Notes under the pieces: generated by a model | What the model was told of the DNA's origin: nothing | Database searches by the model: none | The model's input: the letters and a program-made list of their open reading frames with translations, nothing else | In this document: piece after piece, positions 45,036-54,889 of the stretch | How the letters are laid out: each line of letters opens with the position of its first letter | How positions within the stretch are numbered: the stretch's first letter is position 1 | Translations under genes and position numbers: made by a program | Assembly (NCBI RefSeq): GCF_023205095.1 | Contig: NZ_CP046242.1 | Span: 2,655,001 to 2,719,000 of the forward strand | Source of the DNA: Bizionia sp. M204 | Lineage (GTDB): Bacteria; Bacteroidota; Bacteroidia; Flavobacteriales; Flavobacteriaceae | Direction of reading: 5' to 3' | Length of the DNA stretch: 64,000 nt

Positions 45036-45749
45036 ATGATTTCTAAACTAAATCTCGAAAACATTCTATTCCTGGATATTGAAACCGTTCCAGAAACGAG
45101 GCATTTTTCAGATTTAGATGAAACCAAACAAATGCTTTGGGACGCCAAATCCAAATACCAACGTAAAGACGAATTTACTGCTGAAGAATTTTATGATCGT
45201 GCTGGAATTTGGGCTGAATTTGGAAAAATAGTCTGTATTTCGGTGGGATATTTTAAAATGGAAGGCGATGTTCGCACCTTTCGGGTAACGTCCTTTTATG
45301 GTGAGGAAATCAAGATTCTAAAAGACTTCAAAAATTTATTAATTTCGCATTTCAGTGAAAATAAACACTTGCTTTGTGCACATAATGGTAAGGAATTTGA
45401 TTTTCCATACATAGCACGACGCATGATTATTCATAATATAGAATTGCCTTATAAACTTAATTTATTTGGGAAGAAACCCTGGGAAGTTCCACATTTGGAT
45501 ACGCTAGAATTGTGGAAATTTGGTGATTATAAAACCTATACCTCTTTAAAATTATTGACTAATGTGTTGGGGATTCCTTCGCCCAAAGATGATATAGATG
45601 GCAGTGAAGTCTACCGAGTTTTTTACGAAGAAAACGATATCGATCGGATTATAATATACTGCGAGAAAGATACCATTGCCGTAGCGCAAATTTTCTTACG
45701 CTTGCGAGGTGATGAACTCCTTCATGATAACGAGATTATTCATATTTAA
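45036..45749 (+). CDS. PolB-like DEDDy 3'-5' exonuclease
   Basis: 237 residues with the ExoI motif LFLDIETVPE (about residues 11-20), ExoII HNGKEFDFPYI (about 117-127) and ExoIII YCEKDTIAVAQ with Tyr (about 207-217). It lies 3 bp after the serine hydrolase gene. A stand-alone proofreading-type nuclease; role in repair likely. Confidence 0.88.
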   Translation: MISKLNLENILFLDIETVPETRHFSDLDETKQMLWDAKSKYQRKDEFTAEEFYDRAGIWAEFGKIVCISVGYFKMEGDVRTFRVTSFYGEEIKILKDFKNLLISHFSENKHLLCAHNGKEFDFPYIARRMIIHNIELPYKLNLFGKKPWEVPHLDTLELWKFGDYKTYTSLKLLTNVLGIPSPKDDIDGSEVYRVFYEENDIDRIIIYCEKDTIAVAQIFLRLRGDELLHDNEIIHI

Positions 45750-45755
45750 GTCTGC

Positions 45756-45791
45756 AAAAAGGATGGAGCGCATGTTTGAAATCCTTTTTTT
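45756..45791 (+). terminator. Terminator after the exonuclease gene
   Basis: AAAAAGGAT (45756-45764) pairs with ATCCTTTTT (45781-45789), then Ts. Confidence 0.8.
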
Positions 45792-45894
45792 ATTTCAGAA
45801 AAAAGATTGAGTAGCGAGAGCCTGGTTTTTTCTTTCAAAAAATTTGCCCAAAAAACTTAAAAGTATCCATTGTCTTTTTTAACCACAGCAATAA

Positions 45895-45925
45895 AAAAGT
45901 CCAGAGCTTTCACTCTGGACGTTTT
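45895..45925 (-). terminator. Terminator of the M43 protease gene
   Basis: GTCCAGAG (45899-45906) and CTCTGGAC (45913-45920) form an 8-bp stem; read on the minus strand it is followed by TTTTTT. It resembles the terminator at 48262-48293 of the paralogous protease. Confidence 0.85.
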
Positions 45926-45945
45926 CATTAAAAAATAATTTATAA

Positions 45946-48012
45946 TTACTGCTTGATAAAGCGTTTTACTTTCGTTTTCTCACCAATATTTAATTGAATT
46001 ATGTACATGCCATCATTCAATTCTGAAACATTAATGGTTTCGGTAAATACGCCTTTCATTACTATTTGACCAAGCATATTCGATATTTGATAACTTTGTG
46101 CTTCTAATCCATTTAAAGCGATATTCAATGCTTGCTTTGTTGGATTTGGATATAGAGTAAACAAATCATCCGTGGACGATGTTACGGTTCCAAGACCTCG
46201 AGATGCACCGCCAACACAGAAGTTTGTTGTTTGCGAACTTGTAAAAGAACCACCACTTGCTAATGTTGTAGTTCCAGCTTTTAAAGTATACGAACCATTC
46301 CCGTATGAGCAGCAAATACCATCGCCATAAACATCTCTAACAACTAATGCATAACAACCTGCAGGTAAATTGACATCAATATTTAAGGTAGAACCATCTG
46401 GTTGCGAACCATACGTACCGCCAGAAGCTACAGTAGTGCCACCATCAAGGATTGCCCATGAGGTTTCTTCCGGGTAATTATCAAAGGTAATGGATAGACT
46501 AACGGTTGTATCACCACCAGAATTTCCACCACTTACAATATTTACTGTGTAATCTTCCACTTCGCCATAACTAAATGTTTCACAAGATGTTGGAATAGCA
46601 TTGTATTTCATAGCCACACGCATTCTGGTTTCACCTAATGTAGCCGATGTAGGAATTGTAAAACTTCCGCTTACAGGACTTGTTTTAGAAGCTGATCTAG
46701 ACCATACCTGCTCACCTGAATCGGTAAAATCGCCATCTTGGTTATAATCTATCCATACAGCGTATCCTTCATTATAACTAGTTCCTGTCCAGGTAGGTGT
46801 TACGGTAACTGTATAATTATTTGCTTTGGTTAAATTAGTGGAAGTTGCGGTAAAGTCTGAATAGGATTGTGCGCCAGAAGCCTTATTAATGGTTCCTAAT
46901 TGCACACGTGAAATGTACTCGTCATTGACACTGTTTCCTTGAGCGCTACAGTATTGAGAACCTGTTTGACATGGCTGACACGATGAACCTCCGCAATCTA
47001 CACCCGTTTCAGTTCCATTTTGCACACCGTCATTACATGTTGGTGTAGTTGCACTACCGCCACATTTTTCTGATAGTGCTAAAGATCTTCTAGCACCTCC
47101 AGCATTCAGCACCGCGCGCATTCTGTTTTTTTGTCCCGCTGTAAATAAGTTCATACAAGAATCGTTTGTATAATCCATATAGTTTTGAACCATATCTGCA
47201 GATCCACAAGAAACGCGTCCTGTTGGACAACCTCCATTTGAGGTTTGATGCGTAGGAGTATCACTAACAAAATCGTTTCCACAATTAGCATCTCCCCAAA
47301 TATGTCGAAGATTTAGATAGTGTCCCACTTCGTGTGTGGTTGTACGTCCGCCATCAAAGGGAGCGGATACATTTCCAACGCGACCAAAATAGTTATAAGC
47401 CATTACAACGCCGTCTGTAGCAGCATTTCCGCCAGGAAATTGGGCATAGCCTAAAATGGTGTTTCCACCACTAGTCATTTTTGGTACAATCCACATATTA
47501 AGGTATTCAGAGGTATTCCAAGGGTTAACACCACCTTGCGATGATTTTTTCATGTCATCAGTTGTTCCCCAATCTTGACGTGTTGTAGACTTTCTAGTAA
47601 TTCCTGATGTTGCATTTCCATTAGGATCAATAGACGCTAAGCAGAATTCAATTTGGGTATCAGCCGCTTGAGACCATGTGTTATCTGCATCTGGATTTGT
47701 ACGTCTAAAATCTTCATTTAAAACATCTAATTGCGATTGGATTTGTGCAACACTTATATTTTCTGTACTGTTTCTGTATAGTACATGTACAACAACAGGA
47801 AGTGTTATTATAGAACCATCGATTCTATTATTTTCCATCTGTTGGATTTGGGTTTGCGTAAACGCTTCAATTTGCGCCATGCGTAGTTCGAGACCTGGGT
47901 CTTGTTGTTTTCGGTATTCCAAGTTTTCCATAGTTGAGCAATTGCGTTCTTGGGCAAAAATCGCGATGCTAAACAGAAAACACATAAAGAATAATGTAGT
48001 AGGTTTTTTCAT
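45946..48012 (-). CDS. Secreted M43-family (pappalysin-like) metalloprotease with T9SS signal
   Basis: 688 residues. Signal peptide (1-20), propeptide, then the zinc site HEVGHYLNLRH (HExxHxxxxxH, about residues 228-238) and the Met-turn MDYTNDSCM. A Cys-rich linker (NGTETGVDCGGSSC) leads to a GEVED domain (about 405-490), a domain with YGDGICCSYGNGSYTL (about 565) and a T9SS type A sorting signal (YPNPTKQALNI to KRFIKQ). It should be exported to or beyond the cell surface. Its C-terminal half is paralogous to that of the protease at 48314-52630. Confidence 0.93.
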   Translation of the reverse strand: MKKPTTLFFMCFLFSIAIFAQERNCSTMENLEYRKQQDPGLELRMAQIEAFTQTQIQQMENNRIDGSIITLPVVVHVLYRNSTENISVAQIQSQLDVLNEDFRRTNPDADNTWSQAADTQIEFCLASIDPNGNATSGITRKSTTRQDWGTTDDMKKSSQGGVNPWNTSEYLNMWIVPKMTSGGNTILGYAQFPGGNAATDGVVMAYNYFGRVGNVSAPFDGGRTTTHEVGHYLNLRHIWGDANCGNDFVSDTPTHQTSNGGCPTGRVSCGSADMVQNYMDYTNDSCMNLFTAGQKNRMRAVLNAGGARRSLALSEKCGGSATTPTCNDGVQNGTETGVDCGGSSCQPCQTGSQYCSAQGNSVNDEYISRVQLGTINKASGAQSYSDFTATSTNLTKANNYTVTVTPTWTGTSYNEGYAVWIDYNQDGDFTDSGEQVWSRSASKTSPVSGSFTIPTSATLGETRMRVAMKYNAIPTSCETFSYGEVEDYTVNIVSGGNSGGDTTVSLSITFDNYPEETSWAILDGGTTVASGGTYGSQPDGSTLNIDVNLPAGCYALVVRDVYGDGICCSYGNGSYTLKAGTTTLASGGSFTSSQTTNFCVGGASRGLGTVTSSTDDLFTLYPNPTKQALNIALNGLEAQSYQISNMLGQIVMKGVFTETINVSELNDGMYIIQLNIGEKTKVKRFIKQ

Positions 48013-48131
48013 GTGAAATGTTTAAAATTTTAAGTTAATAATTGAATTATTCTACACGAATGTATTTTAAAAATGATAATTTCAAAATATAATAGCCTTA
48101 TTTTCGTTGAATAACCATTAGAAAAAATTCT

Positions 48132-48241
48132 TTACGGTTTTACCACAACAGGTTTGAAGAAAAAACTTACATTTTTTCATGTCTATTCAGTTTGAAATTT
48201 TCACAATTAGCAACTTAAAAAGTTTGATTTACACAATTTAA
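48132..48241 (+). pseudogene. Relic of the 5' end of the peptide ABC transporter gene
   Basis: The gap between the two proteases contains a degraded copy of 52748-52845. The first 16 bases, TTACGGTTTTACCACA, are identical; TTTGAAGAAAA and ACTTAC follow in the same order, then CATG and, in the same relative frame, a 20-codon frame (48179-48241) with SNLK where the ABC protein has TNLK. It ends in TAA after 20 codons. This indicates that a protease gene was duplicated together with the start of its upstream neighbour. About 65-70 percent identity by eye. Confidence 0.6.
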
Positions 48242-48261
48242 ATTAAAAATATTCTCATAAA

Positions 48262-48293
48262 AAAACGCCCAGATTTTTCAACCTGGACGTTTT
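48262..48293 (-). terminator. Terminator of the large protease gene
   Basis: AAAACGCCCAG and CTGGACGTTTT form a stem with one internal mismatch. Read on the minus strand a T tract follows, 21 bp after the stop codon. Confidence 0.75.
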
Positions 48294-48313
48294 TACTTCA
48301 ATTTAATTTATAC

Positions 48314-51300
48314 CTATTGCTTAATAAAACGTTTCGTTACTATACCGCTTTCCGTTTTAAAACGAATTTGATACAATGCTGTTTCTAAATTACTAACATC
48401 AATAGTTCCATTGTTCAACGCGTCTTTTCTAACCATTTGACCAATGCTATTAAATACTTCATAGGTTACATCTTGAAAGGTTGTTTTAATATTTAAAACG
48501 TTTCCTTTTACAGGATTTGGATACAAGGTAATATCTTGTTCTAATTGAGGCGTATTCATATCAACCACCTCACGTGAAGCCGACTCTATACAGAATACGG
48601 TTGATTCAGAAGCCGCAAAACTACCACCAGACGCTAAAGTTCCCGTAGACCCCGTTAAAGTATACGAACCATTTCCGTACGAACAGCAAATACCATCGCC
48701 ATACGCATCGGTAATTGTAAACGTATATTCGCCAGCCGCCAAACCACTAAAGGTTCTGTTAACGGTTGAGCCATCTGGATTTGATGTGGAATAGGTTGCA
48801 GATGCAACTGTCGTTCCCGAGGCATTTTTAAGCGTCCAACCCGTTTCTTGAGGATAATTATCAAAGGTTAAACTTAAGGTAACGTTACCTACGTTACAGT
48901 TTCCACCTGTTCCACCTCCTCCAGTGGTTAAACTTATATTATCAATGGCTAAATCAGCCTGCCATGTTGTTCCAACGTTTCTATTAAAACGCAATTGAAC
49001 GGTTCCACCAACATAAGTTGATAAATCCACGCTTACCGATTGCCAAGAATTTCCTTTATTCCCCGACTCATTCCAAATAGAAGTCCAAGATGTGCCATTA
49101 TTCGTACTCGCTTCTAACGCAATAGTCCCAAAGCTATTTGAACCATACATGTGGTATTGGAAATTGAATGTTGCAGCATTCTCGGCTGACAAATCAAAAC
49201 AAGGTGAGTTTAAAATGGCCCGTTTGTTGGGATAATTAGGACTCGATGCCTCCACAAAAATATAATAACTGCCTTGAGCCGCACTTGATGGTCCTGTGTT
49301 GCTTGAAGGCGTTCCGTTTGCATCAACGGTCCAGTTCGCATCATCAGCAGTGGACTGTGTCCAATCGCCTAATGTGTTTTCAAACCCTTCAGTATACGGA
49401 AATGCCGAAACACTTCCTGAACAACCTGTGTTTGTAATTGGTAAGGTGGTAACGTTTACCGGATTACTATAGTCTGAAATATTTCCCGCAGCATCTTTAG
49501 CTCTTACTCTAAATGTATAAGCCGTGTTAGCTGTTAAGCCCGTTACTTGTCTCGTAGTTCCAGAAACACTAGCAATAATAGCGGAACCTTGATATACATC
49601 ATACCCTGTGACTCCTACATTATCAGTGGACGATGACCAGCTCAAACTCGTACTTGTTTGCGTTGTATTAGTTGCAGATACATTAGCTGGCACACTTGGT
49701 GCTTGCGTATCTGGCGGATTTAATGTTGTAACATTTACCGTATTACTAGCAACAGACACATTTCCTGCGGCATCTTTAGCGCGGACACTAAATGGATATG
49801 ATGTGCTGGCACTTAAACCAACTACAGCATACGATGTTCCAGAAACGGTTGCAATAATACTAGCACCTTGATAAACATCATAGGCCGTAACGGCAATATT
49901 ATCAGTAGCGGCATTCCAACTTAAATTGGTTGTTGTTTGCGTTGTGTTGGATGCTGATAAATTGGTTGGCGCACTTGGCGCAACGGTATCAGGACCTTGA
50001 GATTGAATTACGATGGTATAATCTTCAACTTCGCCATAATTAAATGTTTCACATGGTGTAGGAATTCCATTGTATTTCATGGATACACGCATACGTGTAG
50101 AATTTTCAACAGCACCTGCAGGAATGGTGAAATTACCACTTACAGGTGTTGTTTTTGAAGCTGCACGCGTCCAAACTTGCTCGCCTGCATCATTAAAATC
50201 GCCATCACGATTGTAATCAATCCAAACCGAATACCCTTCATTATAAGTAGTGCCTGTCCATGTTGGTGTTACTGTTATCGTGTATTGTGTACCTTTAGTT
50301 AAGGTTGTAGAAATACCTGTGAAATCTGAATAAAATTGCGCTCCAGAGGCATTATTTATGGTGTTCAATTGCACACGACTAATGAATTCGTCATTCACAT
50401 TCGTACTTGCTGACGAACAGTAATTTAGTTGCACATCCGTGGTTGTGAAGTTGATTGAACTGCTATAAGCTGAACTACTTCCACCACTACATTTACTGCG
50501 AACTTGCGCTTCATACTGTGTTAAACTACTTAATCCTGAAATAGATGTTGAAATTCCAGTTACATTATTTGTTGTCCAAGTTGTTGTTCCTGTTTGACGG
50601 TAACGTAAATCGTAAGTCGCTCCTGAAACAGCACTCCATGATAGGTTTGCCGAATTAGAATTAACACCAGAAGCATTTAAACCAGTTGGTACTGTAGCAT
50701 TACAAACTACTTGACCAGCAATGGTGAAATTACTGTTAGAAATATCGAAGAAAATATGATTACTTCCCTTAACCATGATACGGTTTTGATTCCCTTGATT
50801 ATTTGGAACAACCACATTTTGAGCGCCATCATTTGGAACATTTGTTGCTAAAACAATCGGATAGGTATCGCCACCATCGGTTGATAAAAAGATATCCACA
50901 TTAGTAGCATTCACGCCATTACCTGTAGTTCCGGCAACATTCCACGTTACGTTTTGCGTACTTCCTGCAGACCACGTTACATTAGAGTTTGGTGCGTTTA
51001 TTACAAATGGACCAGCTGTTCCATTTACCGTTACAACCATATCATCACTATTATTGGCTGCACCTCCAGCTTTATTATCTCTAACCGTCATACGGAAATT
51101 TAATGTTCGTGCTACATTGGGAACCGCTTCCCATTGCCAAGATGTACTCCCTGACTTAATGGTAGATAACCTTGGAAAATATCTTTTTGTATCCGTTGAA
51201 GGACTATAAGAACGAAACGCTACACCAGTTGTTGCTGTCGTGCTAGGGTACGTTGTGGCTGCGTTGTTTTCATCAAATTGTTCCCAGCAATACGTTAATA

Positions 51301-52630
51301 CATCACTAGAATTAGCATCAGAACCTGAACCATTTAAAACAAAAGGCGTTCCTTTTGGAATGGTATAATTAGAGCCTGCATCGGCTGTTGGAATGGCATT
51401 TCCTGTATTGGTATTGGTCTGACAACTTCTTGATTTAATATAATTAGTAACTTGCTGAATAGAGAAGGCATGAAAATAAGGGTCACTATTGGATTGCACA
51501 TCTGTAGCTCCCGTAATTCCGGCATAACCCATAATTGTTGTACCACTTCCTGGCTCAAAATGCGCATTGGTACTTTCATTTCTAAAAGAAAATGTATGGT
51601 TGGCACCAAATTGATGACCCATTTCATGGGCTACATAATCAATATCAAATGGCTCACCTTCTGGATCTGTTCGCGAGGTAAAAGCACTTCCTTTTTGTCC
51701 ATTCACGCAAATACATCCTATACAACCCGCGTTTCCATTATTGGAGTCGCGTGCAAATAGGTGACCAATATCATAATTAGATTCCCCAATCACACTTGTG
51801 AGTGTTGATTGTAACTGACTATTATAATTTGACGACGAATAGGGGTCACTACCAGCATTGGTATAAATAACATTTGTATTATTAGGAATAACAACCATGG
51901 TTACATTAAAATCGTTTTCAAAAACACCATTAACACGCGTCATTGTTGCGTTTATTGCAGCTAGTGCTAATGCTTTAGTTCCACCATGGTACGCCGTATA
52001 TTCGCCTGTTGTAGACACCGCCAATCTATATGTCCGCAATAAACCATCATCTGCATTTCGTAAAGAACTACCATCACCCGTAATATTCGTGTTCATAGCA
52101 TCTGTTACGGTACATTCAAAATCATCTTGCTCAATTCTGCGGTCTTGACGATTAAACGCCACGTATTGACTTAAATCATTAGTATAAGCTTCAATAAAAC
52201 TTGCGGGTTTATCTGGCGATAAACGCATACTCTGAAAACCTTTAGGCGACATACTAAAGCGAATAACATCCGCTGGATTGTCAATTCCTTGTCCAGCGTA
52301 CGAACGAATATCAGGAAAACGCGCTTGTAAATCTGGATGCAAAACCGAAGCTTCCACTATCCGAAAGCGCTCCATGACGCCTTGATCATTTGGAAAAGAC
52401 AAGATAACTTGCGATTGACGCCCAATTTCTTCGCGTTTAGAAACGTTTTGAAGCGATTGCTTTAGCGCGTTAAAATTCAATGAGAAAATCTCTGAATCTG
52501 ACAAAAGAAGTTTACTGCTTTTAACAGCCTTTTTGCTGACAGCGACTTGTTTTTTCCAAAGTTTATCACTTTGAGAAAAACCTACGCTCATGCTGAATAG
52601 AACTAATAAAAAGAATAGTTTTTTAATCAT
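48314..52630 (-). CDS. Large secreted reprolysin-like metalloprotease with FN3/GEVED domains and T9SS signal
   Basis: 1438 residues: signal peptide (1-19), propeptide (to about 190), a zincin domain with HEMGHQFGANH (HExxHxxGxxH, about residues 336-346) and Met-turn IMGY. Then come a PKD-like stretch, a fibronectin III domain (about 695-780), a GEVED domain (about 785-875), two more FN3 domains (about 880-1070), a MAM/jelly-roll-like domain (about 1080-1240), a YGDGICCSYGNGSYTL domain and the T9SS type A signal. The repeated modules recur in the neighbouring M43 protease, so the two share a common origin in their C-terminal halves. Confidence 0.93.
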   Translation of the reverse strand: MIKKLFFLLVLFSMSVGFSQSDKLWKKQVAVSKKAVKSSKLLLSDSEIFSLNFNALKQSLQNVSKREEIGRQSQVILSFPNDQGVMERFRIVEASVLHPDLQARFPDIRSYAGQGIDNPADVIRFSMSPKGFQSMRLSPDKPASFIEAYTNDLSQYVAFNRQDRRIEQDDFECTVTDAMNTNITGDGSSLRNADDGLLRTYRLAVSTTGEYTAYHGGTKALALAAINATMTRVNGVFENDFNVTMVVIPNNTNVIYTNAGSDPYSSSNYNSQLQSTLTSVIGESNYDIGHLFARDSNNGNAGCIGCICVNGQKGSAFTSRTDPEGEPFDIDYVAHEMGHQFGANHTFSFRNESTNAHFEPGSGTTIMGYAGITGATDVQSNSDPYFHAFSIQQVTNYIKSRSCQTNTNTGNAIPTADAGSNYTIPKGTPFVLNGSGSDANSSDVLTYCWEQFDENNAATTYPSTTATTGVAFRSYSPSTDTKRYFPRLSTIKSGSTSWQWEAVPNVARTLNFRMTVRDNKAGGAANNSDDMVVTVNGTAGPFVINAPNSNVTWSAGSTQNVTWNVAGTTGNGVNATNVDIFLSTDGGDTYPIVLATNVPNDGAQNVVVPNNQGNQNRIMVKGSNHIFFDISNSNFTIAGQVVCNATVPTGLNASGVNSNSANLSWSAVSGATYDLRYRQTGTTTWTTNNVTGISTSISGLSSLTQYEAQVRSKCSGGSSSAYSSSINFTTTDVQLNYCSSASTNVNDEFISRVQLNTINNASGAQFYSDFTGISTTLTKGTQYTITVTPTWTGTTYNEGYSVWIDYNRDGDFNDAGEQVWTRAASKTTPVSGNFTIPAGAVENSTRMRVSMKYNGIPTPCETFNYGEVEDYTIVIQSQGPDTVAPSAPTNLSASNTTQTTTNLSWNAATDNIAVTAYDVYQGASIIATVSGTSYAVVGLSASTSYPFSVRAKDAAGNVSVASNTVNVTTLNPPDTQAPSVPANVSATNTTQTSTSLSWSSSTDNVGVTGYDVYQGSAIIASVSGTTRQVTGLTANTAYTFRVRAKDAAGNISDYSNPVNVTTLPITNTGCSGSVSAFPYTEGFENTLGDWTQSTADDANWTVDANGTPSSNTGPSSAAQGSYYIFVEASSPNYPNKRAILNSPCFDLSAENAATFNFQYHMYGSNSFGTIALEASTNNGTSWTSIWNESGNKGNSWQSVSVDLSTYVGGTVQLRFNRNVGTTWQADLAIDNISLTTGGGGTGGNCNVGNVTLSLTFDNYPQETGWTLKNASGTTVASATYSTSNPDGSTVNRTFSGLAAGEYTFTITDAYGDGICCSYGNGSYTLTGSTGTLASGGSFAASESTVFCIESASREVVDMNTPQLEQDITLYPNPVKGNVLNIKTTFQDVTYEVFNSIGQMVRKDALNNGTIDVSNLETALYQIRFKTESGIVTKRFIKQ

Positions 52631-52796
52631 AATTAATTGCTATTTATGTGATTATTTAATGAAATTTTCACGAATTTAATATAAAAATGACCATATTACT
52701 TATGTAATTGTTATTTTTTTATTGAAATAAATACAGAATTATTAACATTACGGTTTTACCACAGTAGTTTTGAAGAAAAGACTTACTTTTACATGT

Positions 52797-54488
52797 ATGC
52801 AAACAAATAAAATTTTAGAGGTTACCAACTTAAAAATTTCATTTTCTAATAATAAAATTGAAAATGAAATTATTCATGGCATCACATATAGTTTATTTCC
52901 AAATGAAATTTTAGGCATTGTAGGTGAGTCCGGGTCAGGCAAATCAGTTTCATCATTAGCCATTATGGGACTACTCCCTAAACAGATTTCTAAAATTACT
53001 GAAGGCTCCATTTACTTTGATAATGTTGACTTAACGCAAATTTCATCTAAAGATTTTCAGGACATTCGCGGAAACGATATCGCTATGATTTTCCAAGAAC
53101 CAATGAGTTCCTTAAATCCTTCAATGCGATGTGGCGAACAGGTTCGGGAGATTCTTTTACAACATACCAATTTATCCAAGTCTGCAGCAAAAACAGAAAC
53201 AATTAATCTTTTTGAAAAAGTAAAACTACCCAATCCGGAACGTGTTTTTAAGGCTTATCCTCATGAAATTTCAGGCGGCCAAAAACAACGGGTTATGATT
53301 GCCATGGCTATTGCTTGTAAACCCAAAATTTTAATTGCCGATGAACCTACAACCGCTCTAGATGTAACCGTTCAAAAGGAAATTATTTTATTGCTGAAAG
53401 AACTTCAGCAAACTGAAAGCATGAGCATTTTATTCATTTCACATGATTTATCGCTTATTTCAGAAATTTCCAATCGGGTTTTGGTTATGTATCAAGGTCA
53501 TATTGTGGAACAAGGATTGGTTACTGATATTTTTAATAAGCCACAACACACGTACACCAAAGCATTAATTAATGCCAGACCAGCCTTAGATGTGCGCTAC
53601 AAACGTTTAGCAACCATTAAAGATTACATGAATAACACCATTGATAAAACAGTTGTTAACACTGAAGATCGCGCCAGAAATCATGAGAAAATTTATGCAA
53701 AACAACCACTTTTAACGGTTAAGAATTTAGAAAAAATCTACTTTTCAAAATCGGGTTGGTTTAAAAAAGATGAAGCTTTTAAAGCTGTCAATCAGGTTAA
53801 TTTTAACTTATATGAAGGCGAAACATTGGGATTGGTTGGCGAATCTGGTTGTGGGAAATCCACATTGGCAAATGTTATTTTACAATTGGACAAAGCGTCT
53901 GCAGGGGAGATTATTTATAAAGGAAACGATATAACCTCCTTACCAAAAAACGCTATTCGAGAATTACGAAAAGATATTCAAATTATTTTTCAAGATCCGT
54001 ATGCATCGTTAAATCCGAGGATTCCCGTTGGAAAAGCCATTATGGAGCCTATGAAAGTTCATGGCATTGGAACGTCAGATGTAGACAGAAAAACACGTGT
54101 TTTAGAATTATTGGAGAAGGTTGGTTTAGATGCCTCGTTCTTTTCGCGCTATCCACATGAGTTTTCTGGTGGCCAAAGGCAGCGCATAGGAATTGCGAGA
54201 ATCATTGCTTTGGAACCTAAATTAATTATTTGCGATGAATCGGTTTCGGCATTAGATATTTCCGTTCAGGCACAGGTACTTAATTTACTGAATGATTTAA
54301 AAGAAAATTTTGGGTTTACCTATATATTTATTTCACACGATTTAGCTGTGGTAAAATATATGTCCGATAATTTAATTGTAATGAATAAAGGAGAAATTGA
54401 AGAAATGAATGATGCAGATATCATTTACGCAAATCCGCAAAAGGCGTACACCAAAAAACTTATTCATGCTATTCCAAAAGGATTATAG
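52797..54488 (+). CDS. Dipeptide/oligopeptide-type ABC ATPase with two fused nucleotide-binding domains
   Basis: 563 residues from ATG 52797; an in-frame TTG at 52770 is not needed. Domain 1 has Walker A GESGSGKS (about 40) and signature SGGQKQR; domain 2 has GESGCGKST (about 345) and SGGQRQR. Both carry the oligopeptide-transporter tail (linkers ARPALD, HAIPKGL). Equivalent to DppD-DppF in one chain. No permease or binding protein gene is next to it. The upstream 50 bp hold the TTACGGTTTTACCACA element (52748-52763). Confidence 0.93.
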   Translation: MQTNKILEVTNLKISFSNNKIENEIIHGITYSLFPNEILGIVGESGSGKSVSSLAIMGLLPKQISKITEGSIYFDNVDLTQISSKDFQDIRGNDIAMIFQEPMSSLNPSMRCGEQVREILLQHTNLSKSAAKTETINLFEKVKLPNPERVFKAYPHEISGGQKQRVMIAMAIACKPKILIADEPTTALDVTVQKEIILLLKELQQTESMSILFISHDLSLISEISNRVLVMYQGHIVEQGLVTDIFNKPQHTYTKALINARPALDVRYKRLATIKDYMNNTIDKTVVNTEDRARNHEKIYAKQPLLTVKNLEKIYFSKSGWFKKDEAFKAVNQVNFNLYEGETLGLVGESGCGKSTLANVILQLDKASAGEIIYKGNDITSLPKNAIRELRKDIQIIFQDPYASLNPRIPVGKAIMEPMKVHGIGTSDVDRKTRVLELLEKVGLDASFFSRYPHEFSGGQRQRIGIARIIALEPKLIICDESVSALDISVQAQVLNLLNDLKENFGFTYIFISHDLAVVKYMSDNLIVMNKGEIEEMNDADIIYANPQKAYTKKLIHAIPKGL

Positions 54489-54590
54489 CATGAATAATTT
54501 CTTTGTTAAATACATAAAGCTTTTAATGAATCGCTTGGTGTTTTGAATACTCAAATTCAAGCTGTTTTCATAACGTGTAGGTTGTTCAGG

Positions 54591-54730
54591 TAGATTTGAG
54601 GCAAAATTCATAAGTAGGTTAGGTTTATGTTAGATTTGAGGTTTTTTGCTAATTTAAATTATAATAGATTTGGGGCAAATTATAATTCAAATTTCAAAAG
54701 ATTCAGTTCAATTCATTAGTTAGGTTTGGG
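54591..54730 (+). repeat. Three TAGATTTG repeats and a fourth variant in a 400-bp gene-free stretch
   Basis: TAGATTTGAG occurs at 54591 and 54631, TAGATTTGGG at 54665 and TAGGTTTGGG at 54721. Each includes TAnnTTTG, the -7 promoter element. The 54489-54889 interval is very A/T-rich and has no open frame worth calling. Confidence 0.45.
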
Positions 54731-54889
54731 ATTGCTAATATGACATATATTTTGAAAGTATCAGTTAAAATACATTATTTTTCGATGAAATACATATTAT
54801 TTTAACATTTAAGATAATTTTTGAATATTTTTCCTACAAAAAATGTTATTGAAATTTATTTGATTACATTTAAACTTTAAAATTATACG

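Noticed and set aside
49608-49871. Plus-strand open frames inside the large protease gene (for example 49608-49871 and 51452-51760)
   Set aside because: They are antisense shadows of the FN3 and zincin domains, with no start signal or recognisable content.
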